In this document: positions 18,254 to 27,207 of the stretch, one piece after another
How the letters are laid out: every line of letters starts with the position of its first letter
Position numbering within the stretch: the first letter of the stretch is position 1
NCBI GenBank assembly: GCA_009924545.1
Contig: RFRL01000005.1
Coordinates: 1-42,294 of the forward strand
Length of the DNA: 42,294 nt
DNA from: Planctomycetia bacterium
GTDB lineage: Bacteria > Planctomycetota > Planctomycetia > Pirellulales > UBA1268
Reading direction: 5' to 3'
Translations under genes and position numbers: made by a program
The notes under the pieces: generated by a model
Seen by the model: the letters and a program-made list of their open reading frames with translations, nothing else
The model's database searches: none
What the model was told of the DNA's origin: nothing

Positions 18254-19576
18254 ATGATGACCACTCTCCTTCCCGCCGTGGCCCGCCCGGCCACGGTGCC
18301 CTTCATCGTCACCCTCGCCACGGTCTCGGCCGCAGCCCTCGTGGTGCGTCCCTCCGGTGCCGACGAGCCGGCGGCACTCGTGCTCCCCGAGTCCGACGAC
18401 GGGCTGCCGGGGGTGGGACCGATCCGGCGCTCCGACTGGTTCCGTAACCTGTGGAAGGAACGCCGCGGTGCGTGGGCCGGGCGGAAGGCCGCCGACAAGC
18501 GGGCCCTGGTGTTCCTCGGCGACTCGATCACCCAGGGATTCGGCGACGATTTCCGGGGCGCCTTCCCCGGCGCCAAGCTCGCCAATCGCGGCATCAGCGG
18601 CGACACCACCCGTGGGATGCTCCTGCGCCTGGCCGACGACGTGCTCGCCCTCGATCCGGCCGGAGTCGTGATGCTGATGGGCACCAACGACCTGGAGGAA
18701 GGGGCGACCCCGGAGGCGATCGCCGCCAACGTGCAGGCGATCATCGCCGCGATCGCGGCCCGCAACCCGCGCACGCCGATCGTCGTCTGCCAGGTGTTCC
18801 CCAGCGCCGCGGAGAAGAAGCGACCGGCCGAGGCGATCCGGAAGGTCAACGCCCTGGTGGCGGCGGGGGTGAAAAACGTTCCCCAGGTCCGCCTCGTCGA
18901 CACATGGACGCTGTTCGCCGATGCCCAGGGAGACGCCCGGCCCGCGGAGTTCCCCGACCTCCTCCACCCCAACGACGCCGGCTACGCCAAGTGGATCGCC
19001 GCCCTGCGCCCCGTGCTCGAGACGCTCGACCTCGTCCCGGCGCCGGCCGACGACTTCGTGCCGGAGCCGGGTTTCACGCCCCTGTTCAACGGCCGCGACC
19101 TCACCGGGTGGGGCTACCGCGACCAAAAGACCCAGGAGCGGCAGCTCGATCTCGATGGCCGGACGAGCAGCCCTGACGGTCGCTACGTGGCCCACGGGGG
19201 GCGGATCGTGGTCACCACCCCGCCCGAGGGACGCCGCGTGGAGCAGTTGTGGACCACCGCCGAGTTCCCCGGCGACTTCGAACTGCGCCTCCAGTTCCGC
19301 GCCACGCCGACGGCGGACAGCGGCGTGTTCATCCGCGCCCCGCAGTTGCAGTGCCGCGACTACCTCCTCGCCGGCCCCTACAAACAGCTCCAGCGCTACA
19401 AGCCGCAGGACTGGAACGATCTGGTGGTGGTGGTAAAGGGGGGCAGCGCCCACTGCACCTGCAACGGCGAGGTCCTCGAAGCGGCGCTCGCCGTGCCGGC
19501 CAGCGGCCCGATCGGCCTGGAGGGGGATTCGGGGCAACTCGAGTACCGGCGGATCCGCCTCCACCAGCTCCCTTGA
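18254..19576 (+). CDS. Secreted SGNH hydrolase fused to a DUF1080 (3-keto-disaccharide hydrolase-like) domain
   Basis: The 440-residue protein has a signal peptide (FIVTLATVSAAALVV, cleavage probably near GADEP). An SGNH/GDSL esterase domain covers about residues 80-265: block I FLGDSITQGFGDD (nucleophile Ser), block II Gly in NRGISGDTTRGM, block III GTNDLEEG, block V DLLHPNDAGYAKW with Asp and His. From about residue 272 a DUF1080 domain follows (FTPLFNGRDLTGWGY, FRATPTADSGVFIRA, WNDLVVVVKGG, GPIGLEGDSG). DUF1080 is related to concanavalin-like glycan-binding folds and includes 3-keto-glycoside lyases. The combination suggests deacetylation plus recognition of a polysaccharide outside the cell. 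I chose the first of two consecutive ATGs; a start at 18221 is possible. The gene converges with carB. Confidence 0.85.
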   Translation: MMTTLLPAVARPATVPFIVTLATVSAAALVVRPSGADEPAALVLPESDDGLPGVGPIRRSDWFRNLWKERRGAWAGRKAADKRALVFLGDSITQGFGDDFRGAFPGAKLANRGISGDTTRGMLLRLADDVLALDPAGVVMLMGTNDLEEGATPEAIAANVQAIIAAIAARNPRTPIVVCQVFPSAAEKKRPAEAIRKVNALVAAGVKNVPQVRLVDTWTLFADAQGDARPAEFPDLLHPNDAGYAKWIAALRPVLETLDLVPAPADDFVPEPGFTPLFNGRDLTGWGYRDQKTQERQLDLDGRTSSPDGRYVAHGGRIVVTTPPEGRRVEQLWTTAEFPGDFELRLQFRATPTADSGVFIRAPQLQCRDYLLAGPYKQLQRYKPQDWNDLVVVVKGGSAHCTCNGEVLEAALAVPASGPIGLEGDSGQLEYRRIRLHQLP

Positions 19577-19593
19577 CGCGCCCCCCTGCAGCG

Positions 19594-19625
19594 GGCGGCG
19601 GAGTCAACCCGTTGCCATCGCCGCC
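19594..19625. terminator. GC-rich inverted repeat between converging genes
   Basis: GGCGGCG (19594-19600) pairs perfectly with CGCCGCC (19619-19625) around an 18-nt loop, in the 79-nt gap between the SGNH-DUF1080 stop and the carB stop. There is no U-tract on either strand, so it could only be a weak or factor-assisted bidirectional terminator. Confidence 0.3.
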
Positions 19626-19655
19626 GGTCACTCGAGCACCGCAGCCGCTGGGCGT

Positions 19656-22600
19656 TCACCCCGCGGGCACGGGCTGCGGGAAGCGGTCCTGCAGCGCCTG
19701 GACGCCGAGCGATTCGTTCGGCAGGGCCTCCATCGCCCGGATGCAGGCCTCGGCGGCCGGCAGGGTGGTGATGCAGGGCACGCCGTGGAGCACGCTGGCG
19801 GCACGGATCCGCCCCTCGTCGGTGCGTGCCCCCTTGCCGCGCGGCGTGTTGAAGATGAGCTGGACGCGGCCGTCGATGAGCGAGTCGAGGAGGTTGGGAT
19901 GCCCCTCCTGGAGCTTTTTCACCACCTCCACGGGGACCCCCGCCCCCGCCAAGACGCGGGCCGTGCCGGCGGTGGCCACGAGGTCGAACCCCAGGGCGAC
20001 CAAGCGCCGTGCCGGCTCGACCATCGTCTCCTTGGCCTGCGGGCTGGCGACGCTGATGAAGATCCGTCCGCTCGTGGGGAGGACCGTCCCGGCGGCGATC
20101 TGGCTCTTGGCGAAGGCGATGCTGAACCGGTCGGCGACACCCATCACCTCGCCGGTGCTGCGCATCTCCGGGCCCAGTGCGATGTCGACGCCGGCGAACT
20201 TCACGAAGGGGAACACACTCTCCTTCACGCTCACGTGCGCCGGCACCGGATCGGAGAGGACCCCCTGCGCCGTCAGCCCCAGGCCGGTCATCACCTTCAC
20301 TGCCACGTTCGCCACCGGCACCCCGGTGGCCTTGGCGACGAAGGGCACGGTGCGGCTGGCCCGGGGGTTGGCCTCGATGACGTAGATCGTCGGCCGCCCC
20401 TCCTCGCGTTTGACGGCGAACTGCACGTTCATCAGCCCCACGACACCGAGGCTCCGCGCCATCCCCGTCGCCGCCGCGCGGATCTCGGCCACCACCTCGT
20501 CGGAGAGGCTGTGGGGGGGAATGCAGCACGCCGAGTCGCCGGAGTGGACCCCGGCCTCCTCGATGTGCTCCATGACGCCGGCGATCACCACGCGGCTGCC
20601 GTCGGCGATGCAGTCGACGTCGACCTCGATGGCGTCCTCGAGGAACCGGTCGATGAGCACCGGTTGGCCCTGCGACACGGCGAACGCCTCGGCCACGTAG
20701 CGATCGAATTGCTGCTGGTCGTAGCAGATCTCCATGGCCCGGCCGCCGAGCACGTAGCTCGGCCGGACGAGCGACGGGTAGCCGATGCGGGCCACCTCGG
20801 CCCGGGCCTCGGCGAGCGTGCGGGCGATGCCGCTGGCGGGCTGCTTGAGCCCGAGACGGTCGAGGAGGTTACGGAACTTCTCCCGGTCCTCCGCCATCTC
20901 GATCGTCTCGACGGTGGTGCCGATGATCGGCAGGCCCGCGGCTTGGAGGGCCCGGGCGAGGTTCAGGGGGGTCTGCCCGCCGAGCTGGACGATCACCCCC
21001 TCCGGCCGGATGCGGTCGGCGATGTTGAGCACGTCCTCGCAGGTGAGGGGCTCGAAGAAGAGGACGTCGCTGGTGTCGTAGTCGGTGCTCACCGTCTCGG
21101 GGTTGGAGTTGACCATGATGCTCTGGATGCCGAGCTCGCGCAGGGCGAAGCTCGCATGGCAGCAGCAGTAGTCGAACTCGATCCCCTGACCGATGCGGTT
21201 GGGTCCGCCACCGAGGATCATCACCCGCCGCCGGCCCGGTTCGGGGATCGGCAGTTCGTCCTCCTCCTCCCAGGTCGAGTAGTAGTAGGGGGTGAACGCC
21301 TCGAACTCCGCGGCACAGGTGTCGACCGCCTTGTAGGTGGCGACGATGCCGCGGCGGAGCCGCTCCTGGCGCACGTCGACTTCGGCCGCCTTGAGGAGCG
21401 TGCCCAACTGCCGGTCGGAGAAGCCGCACTGCTTGGCAGCGCGAAGGAGGCCGTCGTCGATCGCCGCCAGGCTGCCCACTTCGCGCAGCAGGCTCTCCAT
21501 CTCGACGATCTGCCCGATTTGGTCGAGGAACCACCGGTCGATACGCGTGTGGCCGTGGATCTCCTCGATCGTCAGCCCCGCCTTGACGGCGTAGCGGAGC
21601 CACCAGATGCGGTCCGGGTCGGGCGTGGCGATCCGGGCCACGATGTCGTCGGCGGAGGGCTCGGCCGCCGTGCCCCACAGGTCCTTGCCGTCGCAGCCGA
21701 GCCCGAAGGCCCCCACCTCCAGGCCGCGCAGCGCCTTCTGGAGAGCCTCCTTGAAGGTCCGCCCGATGGCCATCGTCTCCCCCACGCTCTTCATCTGCGT
21801 GGTGAGGCGGCTGTCGGCCTCGGGAAACTTCTCGAAGGCGAACCGCGGCACTTTGACCACCACGTAGTCGATCGCCGGCTCGAAGCAGGCCTTGGTCTTT
21901 CGGGTGATGTCATTGGCCAGCTCGTGGAGCCGCCAGCCGACGGCGAGCTTGGCGGCGATCTTGGCGATGGGAAACCCGGTCGCCTTGCTCGCCAGGGCCG
22001 AAGAGCGGCTGACCCGCGGGTTCATCTCGATGACGATCATCCGCCCGGTGAGCGGATCGACGGCGAATTGGATATTTGAGCCGCCGGTCTCCACGCCGAT
22101 GGCGCGGATCACGGCGAAGCTGGCGTCGCGCATCCGTTGGTACTGGCGGTCGGTGAGCGTCAGCGCCGGGGCCACCGTGATCGAGTCGCCGGTGTGCACG
22201 CCGCAGGGGTCGAAGTTCTCGATCGAACAGATGATGACGGCGTTGTCGTCGGCATCGCGCATCACCTCCATCTCGTATTCCTTCCAGCCGAGGATCGATT
22301 CCTCGACCAGCACCTCGCCCACGGGGGAGAGGTCGAGACCGCGCTGCACCTTGAGGTCGAACTCGTCGCGGTTGTAGGCGACGCCCGATCCCGAACCGCC
22401 GAGGGTGAAGCTGGGACGGATGACGGCCGGCAGGCCGATCTCCCCGAGCACCTCGCGGGCCTCGGCCAGACTCCTGACGATCCTCCCCCGGCAGGTCTCC
22501 AGGCCGATCCGGCGCATCGTCTCCTTGAAGATCTCCCGGTCCTCGCCCCGGCGGATGGCCTCGGCGTTGGCGCCGATCATCTCCACACCGTGGCGCTCGA

Positions 22601-22922
22601 GGACCCCGCGCCGGTGCAGTTCCATCGCCAGGTTGAGCGCCGTCTGGCCACCGAGGGTGGGGAGCACGGCGTCGGGCCGCTCGATCTCGATGACCTTCTC
22701 GAGGAACTCCGGGGTGAGCGGCTCGATGTAGGTCCGGTCAGCCGTGCCCGGATCGGTCATGATCGTGGCCGGGTTGGAATTGACCAGCACCACCCGGTAG
22801 CCGTCCTCCCGCAGGGCTTTGCAGGCCTGGGTGCCGGAATAGTCGAACTCGCAGGCCTGTCCGATGACGATTGGCCCGGATCCGATGAGGAGAATGGTGT
22901 GGAGGTCGTCGCGGCGGGGCAT
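19656..22922 (-). CDS. carB: Carbamoyl-phosphate synthase large subunit
   Basis: CarB makes carbamoyl phosphate from bicarbonate, two ATP and ammonia supplied by CarA, feeding pyrimidine and arginine synthesis. The 1088-residue length is normal. The first half has [40 protein letters not shown] and [18 protein letters not shown]. The second half repeats the pattern with [41 protein letters not shown] and [18 protein letters not shown]. The last 140 residues form the MGS-like allosteric domain ([20 protein letters not shown]). The start at ATG 22922 gives the usual [14 protein letters not shown] beginning; an in-frame start at 22979 would overlap the promoter. carA is not in the window. An extended -10 box lies 32 nt upstream. 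Confidence 0.97.
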   Translation of the reverse strand: MPRRDDLHTILLIGSGPIVIGQACEFDYSGTQACKALREDGYRVVLVNSNPATIMTDPGTADRTYIEPLTPEFLEKVIEIERPDAVLPTLGGQTALNLAMELHRRGVLERHGVEMIGANAEAIRRGEDREIFKETMRRIGLETCRGRIVRSLAEAREVLGEIGLPAVIRPSFTLGGSGSGVAYNRDEFDLKVQRGLDLSPVGEVLVEESILGWKEYEMEVMRDADDNAVIICSIENFDPCGVHTGDSITVAPALTLTDRQYQRMRDASFAVIRAIGVETGGSNIQFAVDPLTGRMIVIEMNPRVSRSSALASKATGFPIAKIAAKLAVGWRLHELANDITRKTKACFEPAIDYVVVKVPRFAFEKFPEADSRLTTQMKSVGETMAIGRTFKEALQKALRGLEVGAFGLGCDGKDLWGTAAEPSADDIVARIATPDPDRIWWLRYAVKAGLTIEEIHGHTRIDRWFLDQIGQIVEMESLLREVGSLAAIDDGLLRAAKQCGFSDRQLGTLLKAAEVDVRQERLRRGIVATYKAVDTCAAEFEAFTPYYYSTWEEEDELPIPEPGRRRVMILGGGPNRIGQGIEFDYCCCHASFALRELGIQSIMVNSNPETVSTDYDTSDVLFFEPLTCEDVLNIADRIRPEGVIVQLGGQTPLNLARALQAAGLPIIGTTVETIEMAEDREKFRNLLDRLGLKQPASGIARTLAEARAEVARIGYPSLVRPSYVLGGRAMEICYDQQQFDRYVAEAFAVSQGQPVLIDRFLEDAIEVDVDCIADGSRVVIAGVMEHIEEAGVHSGDSACCIPPHSLSDEVVAEIRAAATGMARSLGVVGLMNVQFAVKREEGRPTIYVIEANPRASRTVPFVAKATGVPVANVAVKVMTGLGLTAQGVLSDPVPAHVSVKESVFPFVKFAGVDIALGPEMRSTGEVMGVADRFSIAFAKSQIAAGTVLPTSGRIFISVASPQAKETMVEPARRLVALGFDLVATAGTARVLAGAGVPVEVVKKLQEGHPNLLDSLIDGRVQLIFNTPRGKGARTDEGRIRAASVLHGVPCITTLPAAEACIRAMEALPNESLGVQALQDRFPQPVPAG

Positions 22923-22953
22923 GGAGGCCTTCGCGGGGCGGGCAAACGAGCCA

Positions 22954-22962
22954 ACACTACCA
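22954..22962 (-). promoter_or_regulatory. Extended -10 promoter element for carB
   Basis: On the minus strand TGG-TAGTGT lies about 31 nt before the carB ATG. It resembles the elements before recQ and transketolase. The divergent ahpD-like gene has its own TACAAT box 30 bp away, so the 102-nt gap serves both genes. Confidence 0.4.
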
Positions 22963-22991
22963 TCCACCGGGCCGCGCATTCAACGAACCGC

Positions 22992-22997
22992 TACAAT
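22992..22997 (+). promoter_or_regulatory. Probable -10 box TACAAT for the AhpD-like gene
   Basis: TACAAT lies 27 nt before the ATG at 23025 in the carB divergent region. No good -35 is visible 17 nt upstream. Confidence 0.35.
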
Positions 22998-23024
22998 CCT
23001 TCGTCCCATCGCCGGAGTCCGCCG

Positions 23025-23588
23025 ATGCCCCCCTCCCTTCCCGCGCTCGAAGCCCTCCGCGACACCCTGCCGGACGATCTCAAGGATCTGCGGCTCAACG
23101 CCGCGGCCGTGCTTGCCGGCGAGATCCTCGACCCGGCCCAGGCCCTGGGAACCGCCCTGGCGGCGGCCCTTTTCCTCCGCTCCCGGCCCCTGGCGCAGGC
23201 GCTCGCCGCCGACATCCGCACCAACCTCGGCGACGGCGCCGCGGCGGTGATCGCCGATGCCACGGCGGCAGCGGGGCTGATGGCGATGAACACCGTCTAC
23301 TTCCGCTTTCGTCACATGGTGGCCCATGGTCGTGAGGGCAAGGAGAGCTATGCGGCGCGGCCGGCCCGGTTGCGGATGGGGCGGATGGCCCAGCCGGCCA
23401 CCGGGAAACCGACCTTCGAGATGATGAGCCTCGGCTGTGCCGCCCTCGCCGGCTGTGAGGCCTGCATCCAGAGCCACGAGGCGAGCCTCCTCCAATTCGG
23501 TGTCAGCGAGGATGCGTGCCACGACGCGGTGCGGATCGCCGCCGTGATGTCCGGAGTGGCCTGCGGACTCGATGCCGGCACGGTGTGA
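23025..23588 (+). CDS. AhpD-like alkylhydroperoxidase / carboxymuconolactone decarboxylase family protein
   Basis: This is a 187-residue all-helical protein of the AhpD family. The redox motif is clear: FEMMSLGCAALAGCEACIQSHE near residues 127-150, with the CxxC pair and downstream His of the AhpD proton relay. In other bacteria AhpD is a peroxidase or the reductant for AhpC. The N-terminal half is also AhpD-like (LRLNAAAVLAG, ending in the YFRFRHMV region). The start is ATG 23025 with CGGAG about 7 nt upstream. No ahpC is adjacent; it stands alone between carB (divergent) and the DUF1559 gene. A physiological role in peroxide defence is inferred from the family. Confidence 0.85.
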   Translation: MPPSLPALEALRDTLPDDLKDLRLNAAAVLAGEILDPAQALGTALAAALFLRSRPLAQALAADIRTNLGDGAAAVIADATAAAGLMAMNTVYFRFRHMVAHGREGKESYAARPARLRMGRMAQPATGKPTFEMMSLGCAALAGCEACIQSHEASLLQFGVSEDACHDAVRIAAVMSGVACGLDAGTV

Positions 23589-23975
23589 GCTGGGCTGGGC
23601 CGTGTGAACCGGACCGGGCCGGGCACGAGCCGCGGCGATCCCAGGCCGCGGCCCGTGGCGGCCCTGAATGGCCGCTCAGGCCAAGCTGCCGTGGGGAGCT
23701 GCCACCCGCCGCTGGCCGACGTTCCCGAACGACACGAATCCCGACCGACCGCAGGCCCCAAAAAAGCCGTGACATGACATGGAACACCTTGGAATATCAC
23801 GGCATCTACCCTTGCCATTCGACGGATTGAAGTGGGGTGTGGCCGTCGTGGAAAGGTGGGAAAACACGGTCCTGGCAGCGTGGGAACGGGCGTCGACTCT
23901 CCGGGCGCGGGCCCGACCGGCACGGCGGTTGCCCTTCTGGGAGGCGTCATCCACCACCCCGAACGGAAATAACCC
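23589..23975 (+). other. 387-nt region upstream of the DUF1559 gene
   Basis: No gene is supported. It begins with GC-rich sequence holding a perfect hairpin, GCGGCC-CTGAAT-GGCCGC at 23658-23675, which could end the AhpD-like transcript (no U-tract follows). From about 23755 it becomes less GC-rich (an AAAAAA run, then GACATGACATGG), consistent with a regulatory region and long leader for the pilin-like gene. I could not identify a convincing -35/-10 pair. Confidence 0.35.
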
Positions 23976-24965
23976 ATGCCTCGTCCCGCCACCTCCCCCG
24001 CCCTGCGGCGCGGCTTCACGCTCGTCGAGCTCCTGGTAGTGATCGCGATCATCGGCACGCTGGTGGGCCTGCTCCTGCCGGCGGTGCAGTCGGCCCGTGA
24101 GGCGGCCCGCCGCAGCCAGTGCTCCAACAACCTCAAGCAACTGGCCCTCGGCATCCACAACCACGAATCGTCCCAGCGGACCCTGCCCTCCGGATGGGTC
24201 TACACCGACACGCGCGCCAACGCCGAATCGTGGTCCTGGGGCGCCCTGCTCCTGCCGGCGGTCGAGCAGGCACCGCTCCACGCCCAGCTGCGGGTCGCGC
24301 AGGGCAACCTCGCCGCCCACCTGCTCTCGTCGCAGTGGCAGCCGGTGACCACCGGCGTGCAGACGGTGATCGGCACGTTCCTCTGCCCGTCCGACACCGG
24401 CCTGCAGGGGGGCCTCGTCCACAACGACCGGCGTTTCAACGGCGGGATCGGCTACACCGCCCGTCCGTACACGCCGGGGGCGAGCAACTACGTCGGCGTC
24501 GCCGGCCACTACGTCGTCACCGATGCCGACCGGGCAAACAGCGGACTGTTCTACGGCAACAGCCGCGTCCGCATGGCCCAGATTATTGACGGCACGAGCA
24601 AGACGGCGATGCTCGGCGAGCGCGACACGCGGAACTGCCGCGGCGGCGCCTGGGCAGGCATCCGCAACCCCCAGGGCACCGCCGCCCGCGGCATCTGGAC
24701 CGCGGTCGGCCACTCCCGCGCCAAGCTCAACGAGTCGGCTCTCCCCTGGGACAATGATCCCCTCGGCTGCGGCCAGGGATTCTCCAGCCTCCACCCCGGC
24801 GGTGCGTCTTTCGCCGCCGCCGACGGATCGGTGCGCTTCATCACCGACGACATCGACCATCGCCACATAACCGGCATCACCTCCCAGAACCACACCGACC
24901 CGCGGAACGGCGTGTACCAGCGGCTCCTCTCGCGCGACGACGGGCTCACCGTCGACATCCCGTGA
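23976..24965 (+). CDS. DUF1559 domain-containing prepilin-like protein
   Basis: This 329-residue protein belongs to a family greatly expanded in Planctomycetota. The N-terminus is a type IV pilin/type II secretion pseudopilin signal: a short basic leader, RRGFTLVELLVVIAIIGTLVGLLLP as one hydrophobic helix with Glu at mature position 5, then AVQSAREAARRSQCSNNLKQLALG. The body is the DUF1559 domain with the C-terminal H-x9-DG signature HPGGASFAAADGSVRFI (about 272-288). The leader would be cut before Phe by a prepilin peptidase and the protein held in the membrane or assembled extracellularly. The exact role of these proteins is not established. The next gene is its usual lipoprotein partner. 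Confidence 0.93.
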   Translation: MPRPATSPALRRGFTLVELLVVIAIIGTLVGLLLPAVQSAREAARRSQCSNNLKQLALGIHNHESSQRTLPSGWVYTDTRANAESWSWGALLLPAVEQAPLHAQLRVAQGNLAAHLLSSQWQPVTTGVQTVIGTFLCPSDTGLQGGLVHNDRRFNGGIGYTARPYTPGASNYVGVAGHYVVTDADRANSGLFYGNSRVRMAQIIDGTSKTAMLGERDTRNCRGGAWAGIRNPQGTAARGIWTAVGHSRAKLNESALPWDNDPLGCGQGFSSLHPGGASFAAADGSVRFITDDIDHRHITGITSQNHTDPRNGVYQRLLSRDDGLTVDIP

Positions 24966-25015
24966 GCGGTCCGTGCGTCATCCGCCCTGCCCCATCCCGC
25001 GTCGAGGAGCCTGCC

Positions 25016-25495
25016 GTGAAGTCCCTGCAGCCCGTTCGTGGGTATCGCCATCCACGCAGCGCGGTCGTGACCGCCTGGCTGGCGGTGAGCCTCATCGGCG
25101 GCGCCGCCGTCGGGTGCGGTGGCCGCGCGGATGTCGGCCGCGTCAGCGGCGTCGTGACCCTCGACGGCACGCCCCTGCCGGGGGCGCGGGTGACGTTCCA
25201 GCCGACCACCGGCGGGGCCCCCTCCCATGCCCTCACCGATGCTTCCGGTCGCTACGAACTCCAGTATGCCCGCGGGGTCGCCGGCGCCCGGATCGGGGAG
25301 CACGAGGTGTCGATCAGCACCCTCGACCGGGGCAACCCCGACGCCGACCCGCCCCGCCGCGGGCGCCCCGAGCAAGTACCGCCCCACTACAACCAGCGCA
25401 CGACGCTCACCGCCAGCGTCCGCCCGGGGACGACCCAGGTCGACTTCCAGCTCACCGTTTCGACCGCCCGCAAGCCCGACAACCGGCTGCGCTGA
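25016..25495 (+). CDS. Lipoprotein with carboxypeptidase-regulatory-like domain
   Basis: This is a 159-residue exported protein. The start is GTG 25016 with GAGGAG 8 nt before it; a TTG- or GTG-type extension to 24962 would overlap the upstream stop. The signal ends in a lipobox-like AAVGCGG. The mature part is a single beta-sandwich of the transthyretin-like/carboxypeptidase regulatory type: RVSGVVTLDGTPLPGARVTF, then LTDASGRYELQY and GEHEVSISTL, followed by the pattern VPPHYNQRTTLTASVRPG typical of the planctomycete proteins encoded directly after DUF1559 genes. It lies 50 nt downstream of the pilin-like gene, clearly as one operon. It may anchor or stabilise the DUF1559 product, but that is inference from gene order. 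Confidence 0.85.
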   Translation: MKSLQPVRGYRHPRSAVVTAWLAVSLIGGAAVGCGGRADVGRVSGVVTLDGTPLPGARVTFQPTTGGAPSHALTDASGRYELQYARGVAGARIGEHEVSISTLDRGNPDADPPRRGRPEQVPPHYNQRTTLTASVRPGTTQVDFQLTVSTARKPDNRLR

Positions 25496-25568
25496 CGGCC
25501 CCCGGCCCTCCCGATGACGCCGCAGGCTGCCGGTCGACGGCCTGTCGACGGCCCGGGCACCGACCCGG

Positions 25569-26945
25569 TCACGCGCGGGCGTCGTTCTCCCCGTCCCCAC
25601 GCACCGGCTGGGCGAACGGCAGCGAGGCGATCAGGCACGCCGACAGGGTGGCGGTGAGGGCCGTGATCAACAGACCGATCGTGAACGAGCCGGTCCGCTT
25701 CTCGACGAAGCCCAGCAGCGTGGGGCCGAGGAAGCCCCCGAGATTGCCGATCGAGTTGATCAATCCCACGCTCCCGGCTGCCGCGGTGCTGGCGAGGAAC
25801 AGGTTGGGCAGGGCCCAGAAGGCGGGCATGTAGGCCTTCATGCCGGCCGCCGCGACCACGAAGCAGGCCACCGTGAGGGGGAGGTTGCCGCGGACCAGCG
25901 CCGCGGCCACCAGCGCCGCCGCCCCGACGAACACCGGCAGCGACGCGTGCCAGCGCCGCTCGCCGGTGCGGTCGGAGTTCCACCCCACGAAGATCTGCCC
26001 CGCCATCACCAGCACCGACGGCAGCATCACCAGCCACGTCACCTGTTCGAGCTTCAGGTTGTAGGTCTTCTCGAGGATGCTCGGGAGGAAGAACTCGATG
26101 CCGTAGTTGGCCGTGACGATCCCGAAGTAGGCGGCGGCGAGGAGCAGCACGCGGCGATTGGTCAGCGCCTGCCACACCGGCATGTGGGCCGCCTTCTGCC
26201 GGTGGGCGTCGGCGGCGAGCTGATCCTCGAGGGCCTGCGCCTCGGCTGCCGTGAGCCAGGTCGCGTCGCGCGGCCGGTCGGGCATCAGCTCGAGGACCAA
26301 GAACCCGATGATCACCGCCGGGATCCCCCAGGCGATGTAGATCAACTGCCAGCCGGAGAGCCCTGCCCACCGCGGTTGCACCACCGCCACCCCGTCGACG
26401 AGCGCCTCCGTGCCGATGGGCAACAGGAGCCGCGACAGCGCGGGGCCGATGATCATCGCGATCGGCGAGGCGACGAGGAAAATCGACAGGGCCCGGGCCC
26501 GCTCCTTCGCCGGGAACCAGTGCGTCAGGTAGACGATGATCCCCGGGAAGAACCCCGCCTCGGCCAGGCCGAGGAGGAAGCGCACGGCGTAGAACTGCAG
26601 CGGCGTCGTCACGAACGCGGTCAGTGCCGCACAGATCCCCCACGTGACCATGATCCGGCAGATCCACTTCCGCGCGCTCCAGCGCTCGACGATGATCGAC
26701 CCGGGGATCTCGAGGAGGAAGTAGCCGAGGAAGAAGATCCCGGCCCCGAAGCCGATGACATCGTTGGTGAAGGCGGGCATGTCCTTCGCCATCGTCAGCT
26801 TGGCGATCCCCACGTTGGTGCGGTCGACGTAGGCGATCACGTAGCACAGGAAGAGGAGCGGCATGAGCCGCAGGTACGCCTTCGTGAGGGCCGCGGCGAG
26901 CGCGGGGGGGGAAGCAGGCGAGCCCGGGGTGGTGCTGATGGACAC
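25569..26945 (-). CDS. MFS transporter, anion:cation symporter (ACS) family
   Basis: This is a 458-residue major facilitator with about 12 membrane helices and a central cytoplasmic loop. Family features are LLFLCYVIAYVDRTNVGIAK in helix 1, FLGYFLLEIPGSIIVERWSARKW across helix 2 and the loop, RFLLGLAEAGFFPGIIVYLT in helix 4, and GWNSDRTGERRWH in the second half. These match the ACS family, whose members import organic anions such as tartrate, phthalate, hexuronates or hydroxyphenylacetate with H+ or Na+. The substrate cannot be assigned. The start is GTG 26945 (MSISTTPG). It is on the same strand as the cyclase-like gene upstream but separated by 233 nt including a tandem repeat. Confidence 0.9.
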   Translation of the reverse strand: MSISTTPGSPASPPALAAALTKAYLRLMPLLFLCYVIAYVDRTNVGIAKLTMAKDMPAFTNDVIGFGAGIFFLGYFLLEIPGSIIVERWSARKWICRIMVTWGICAALTAFVTTPLQFYAVRFLLGLAEAGFFPGIIVYLTHWFPAKERARALSIFLVASPIAMIIGPALSRLLLPIGTEALVDGVAVVQPRWAGLSGWQLIYIAWGIPAVIIGFLVLELMPDRPRDATWLTAAEAQALEDQLAADAHRQKAAHMPVWQALTNRRVLLLAAAYFGIVTANYGIEFFLPSILEKTYNLKLEQVTWLVMLPSVLVMAGQIFVGWNSDRTGERRWHASLPVFVGAAALVAAALVRGNLPLTVACFVVAAAGMKAYMPAFWALPNLFLASTAAAGSVGLINSIGNLGGFLGPTLLGFVEKRTGSFTIGLLITALTATLSACLIASLPFAQPVRGDGENDARA

Positions 26946-27082
26946 GATTGGCAGACCCCTGCGCGGTGGAAATGGCTACGGCCCGAACCCCCCGGACCGC
27001 CCCGAGAATCCCGCACGGCGGGCCGGCGTGCAAGGCTGGCCCGCTGCACGGCGGAGGGATGTCGTTTAGCGTCCCACGAATC

Positions 27083-27207
27083 GGCAGCGGTCCTGCGCGG
27101 TCGCGGGGCCAGCGCCGGGTTCACCGTTGCGGCTGGCGCCGGCAGCGGTCCTGCGCGGTCGCGGGGCCAGCGCCGGGTTCACCGTTGCGGCTGGCGCCGG
27201 CAGCGGT
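27083..27207. repeat. 58-bp tandem repeat spanning the 3' end of the cyclase-like gene
   Basis: A 58-bp unit beginning GGCAGCGGTCCTGCGCGG starts at 27083 and 27141, with a partial third copy from 27199. The two full copies are identical as far as I can read. On the minus strand the unit contains the last codons and the TGA (27179-27181) of the cyclase-like gene, so its 3' end and following sequence have been duplicated. Each unit has an internal GCCAGC/GCTGGC inverted repeat. Confidence 0.93.

Noticed and set aside
19785-22079. Long plus-strand reading frame antisense to carB
   Set aside because: Same reason: low-complexity His/Asp/Arg/Gly-rich shadow of a highly conserved gene.
23589-23975. 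Hidden small gene in the region before the DUF1559 gene
   Set aside because: Short frames there have no ribosome binding site and shadow-like composition, and the sequence looks regulatory.
27083-27207. CRISPR-like appearance of the 58-bp repeat
   Set aside because: The copies are directly adjacent without spacers, there are only two full units, and no cas genes are present.
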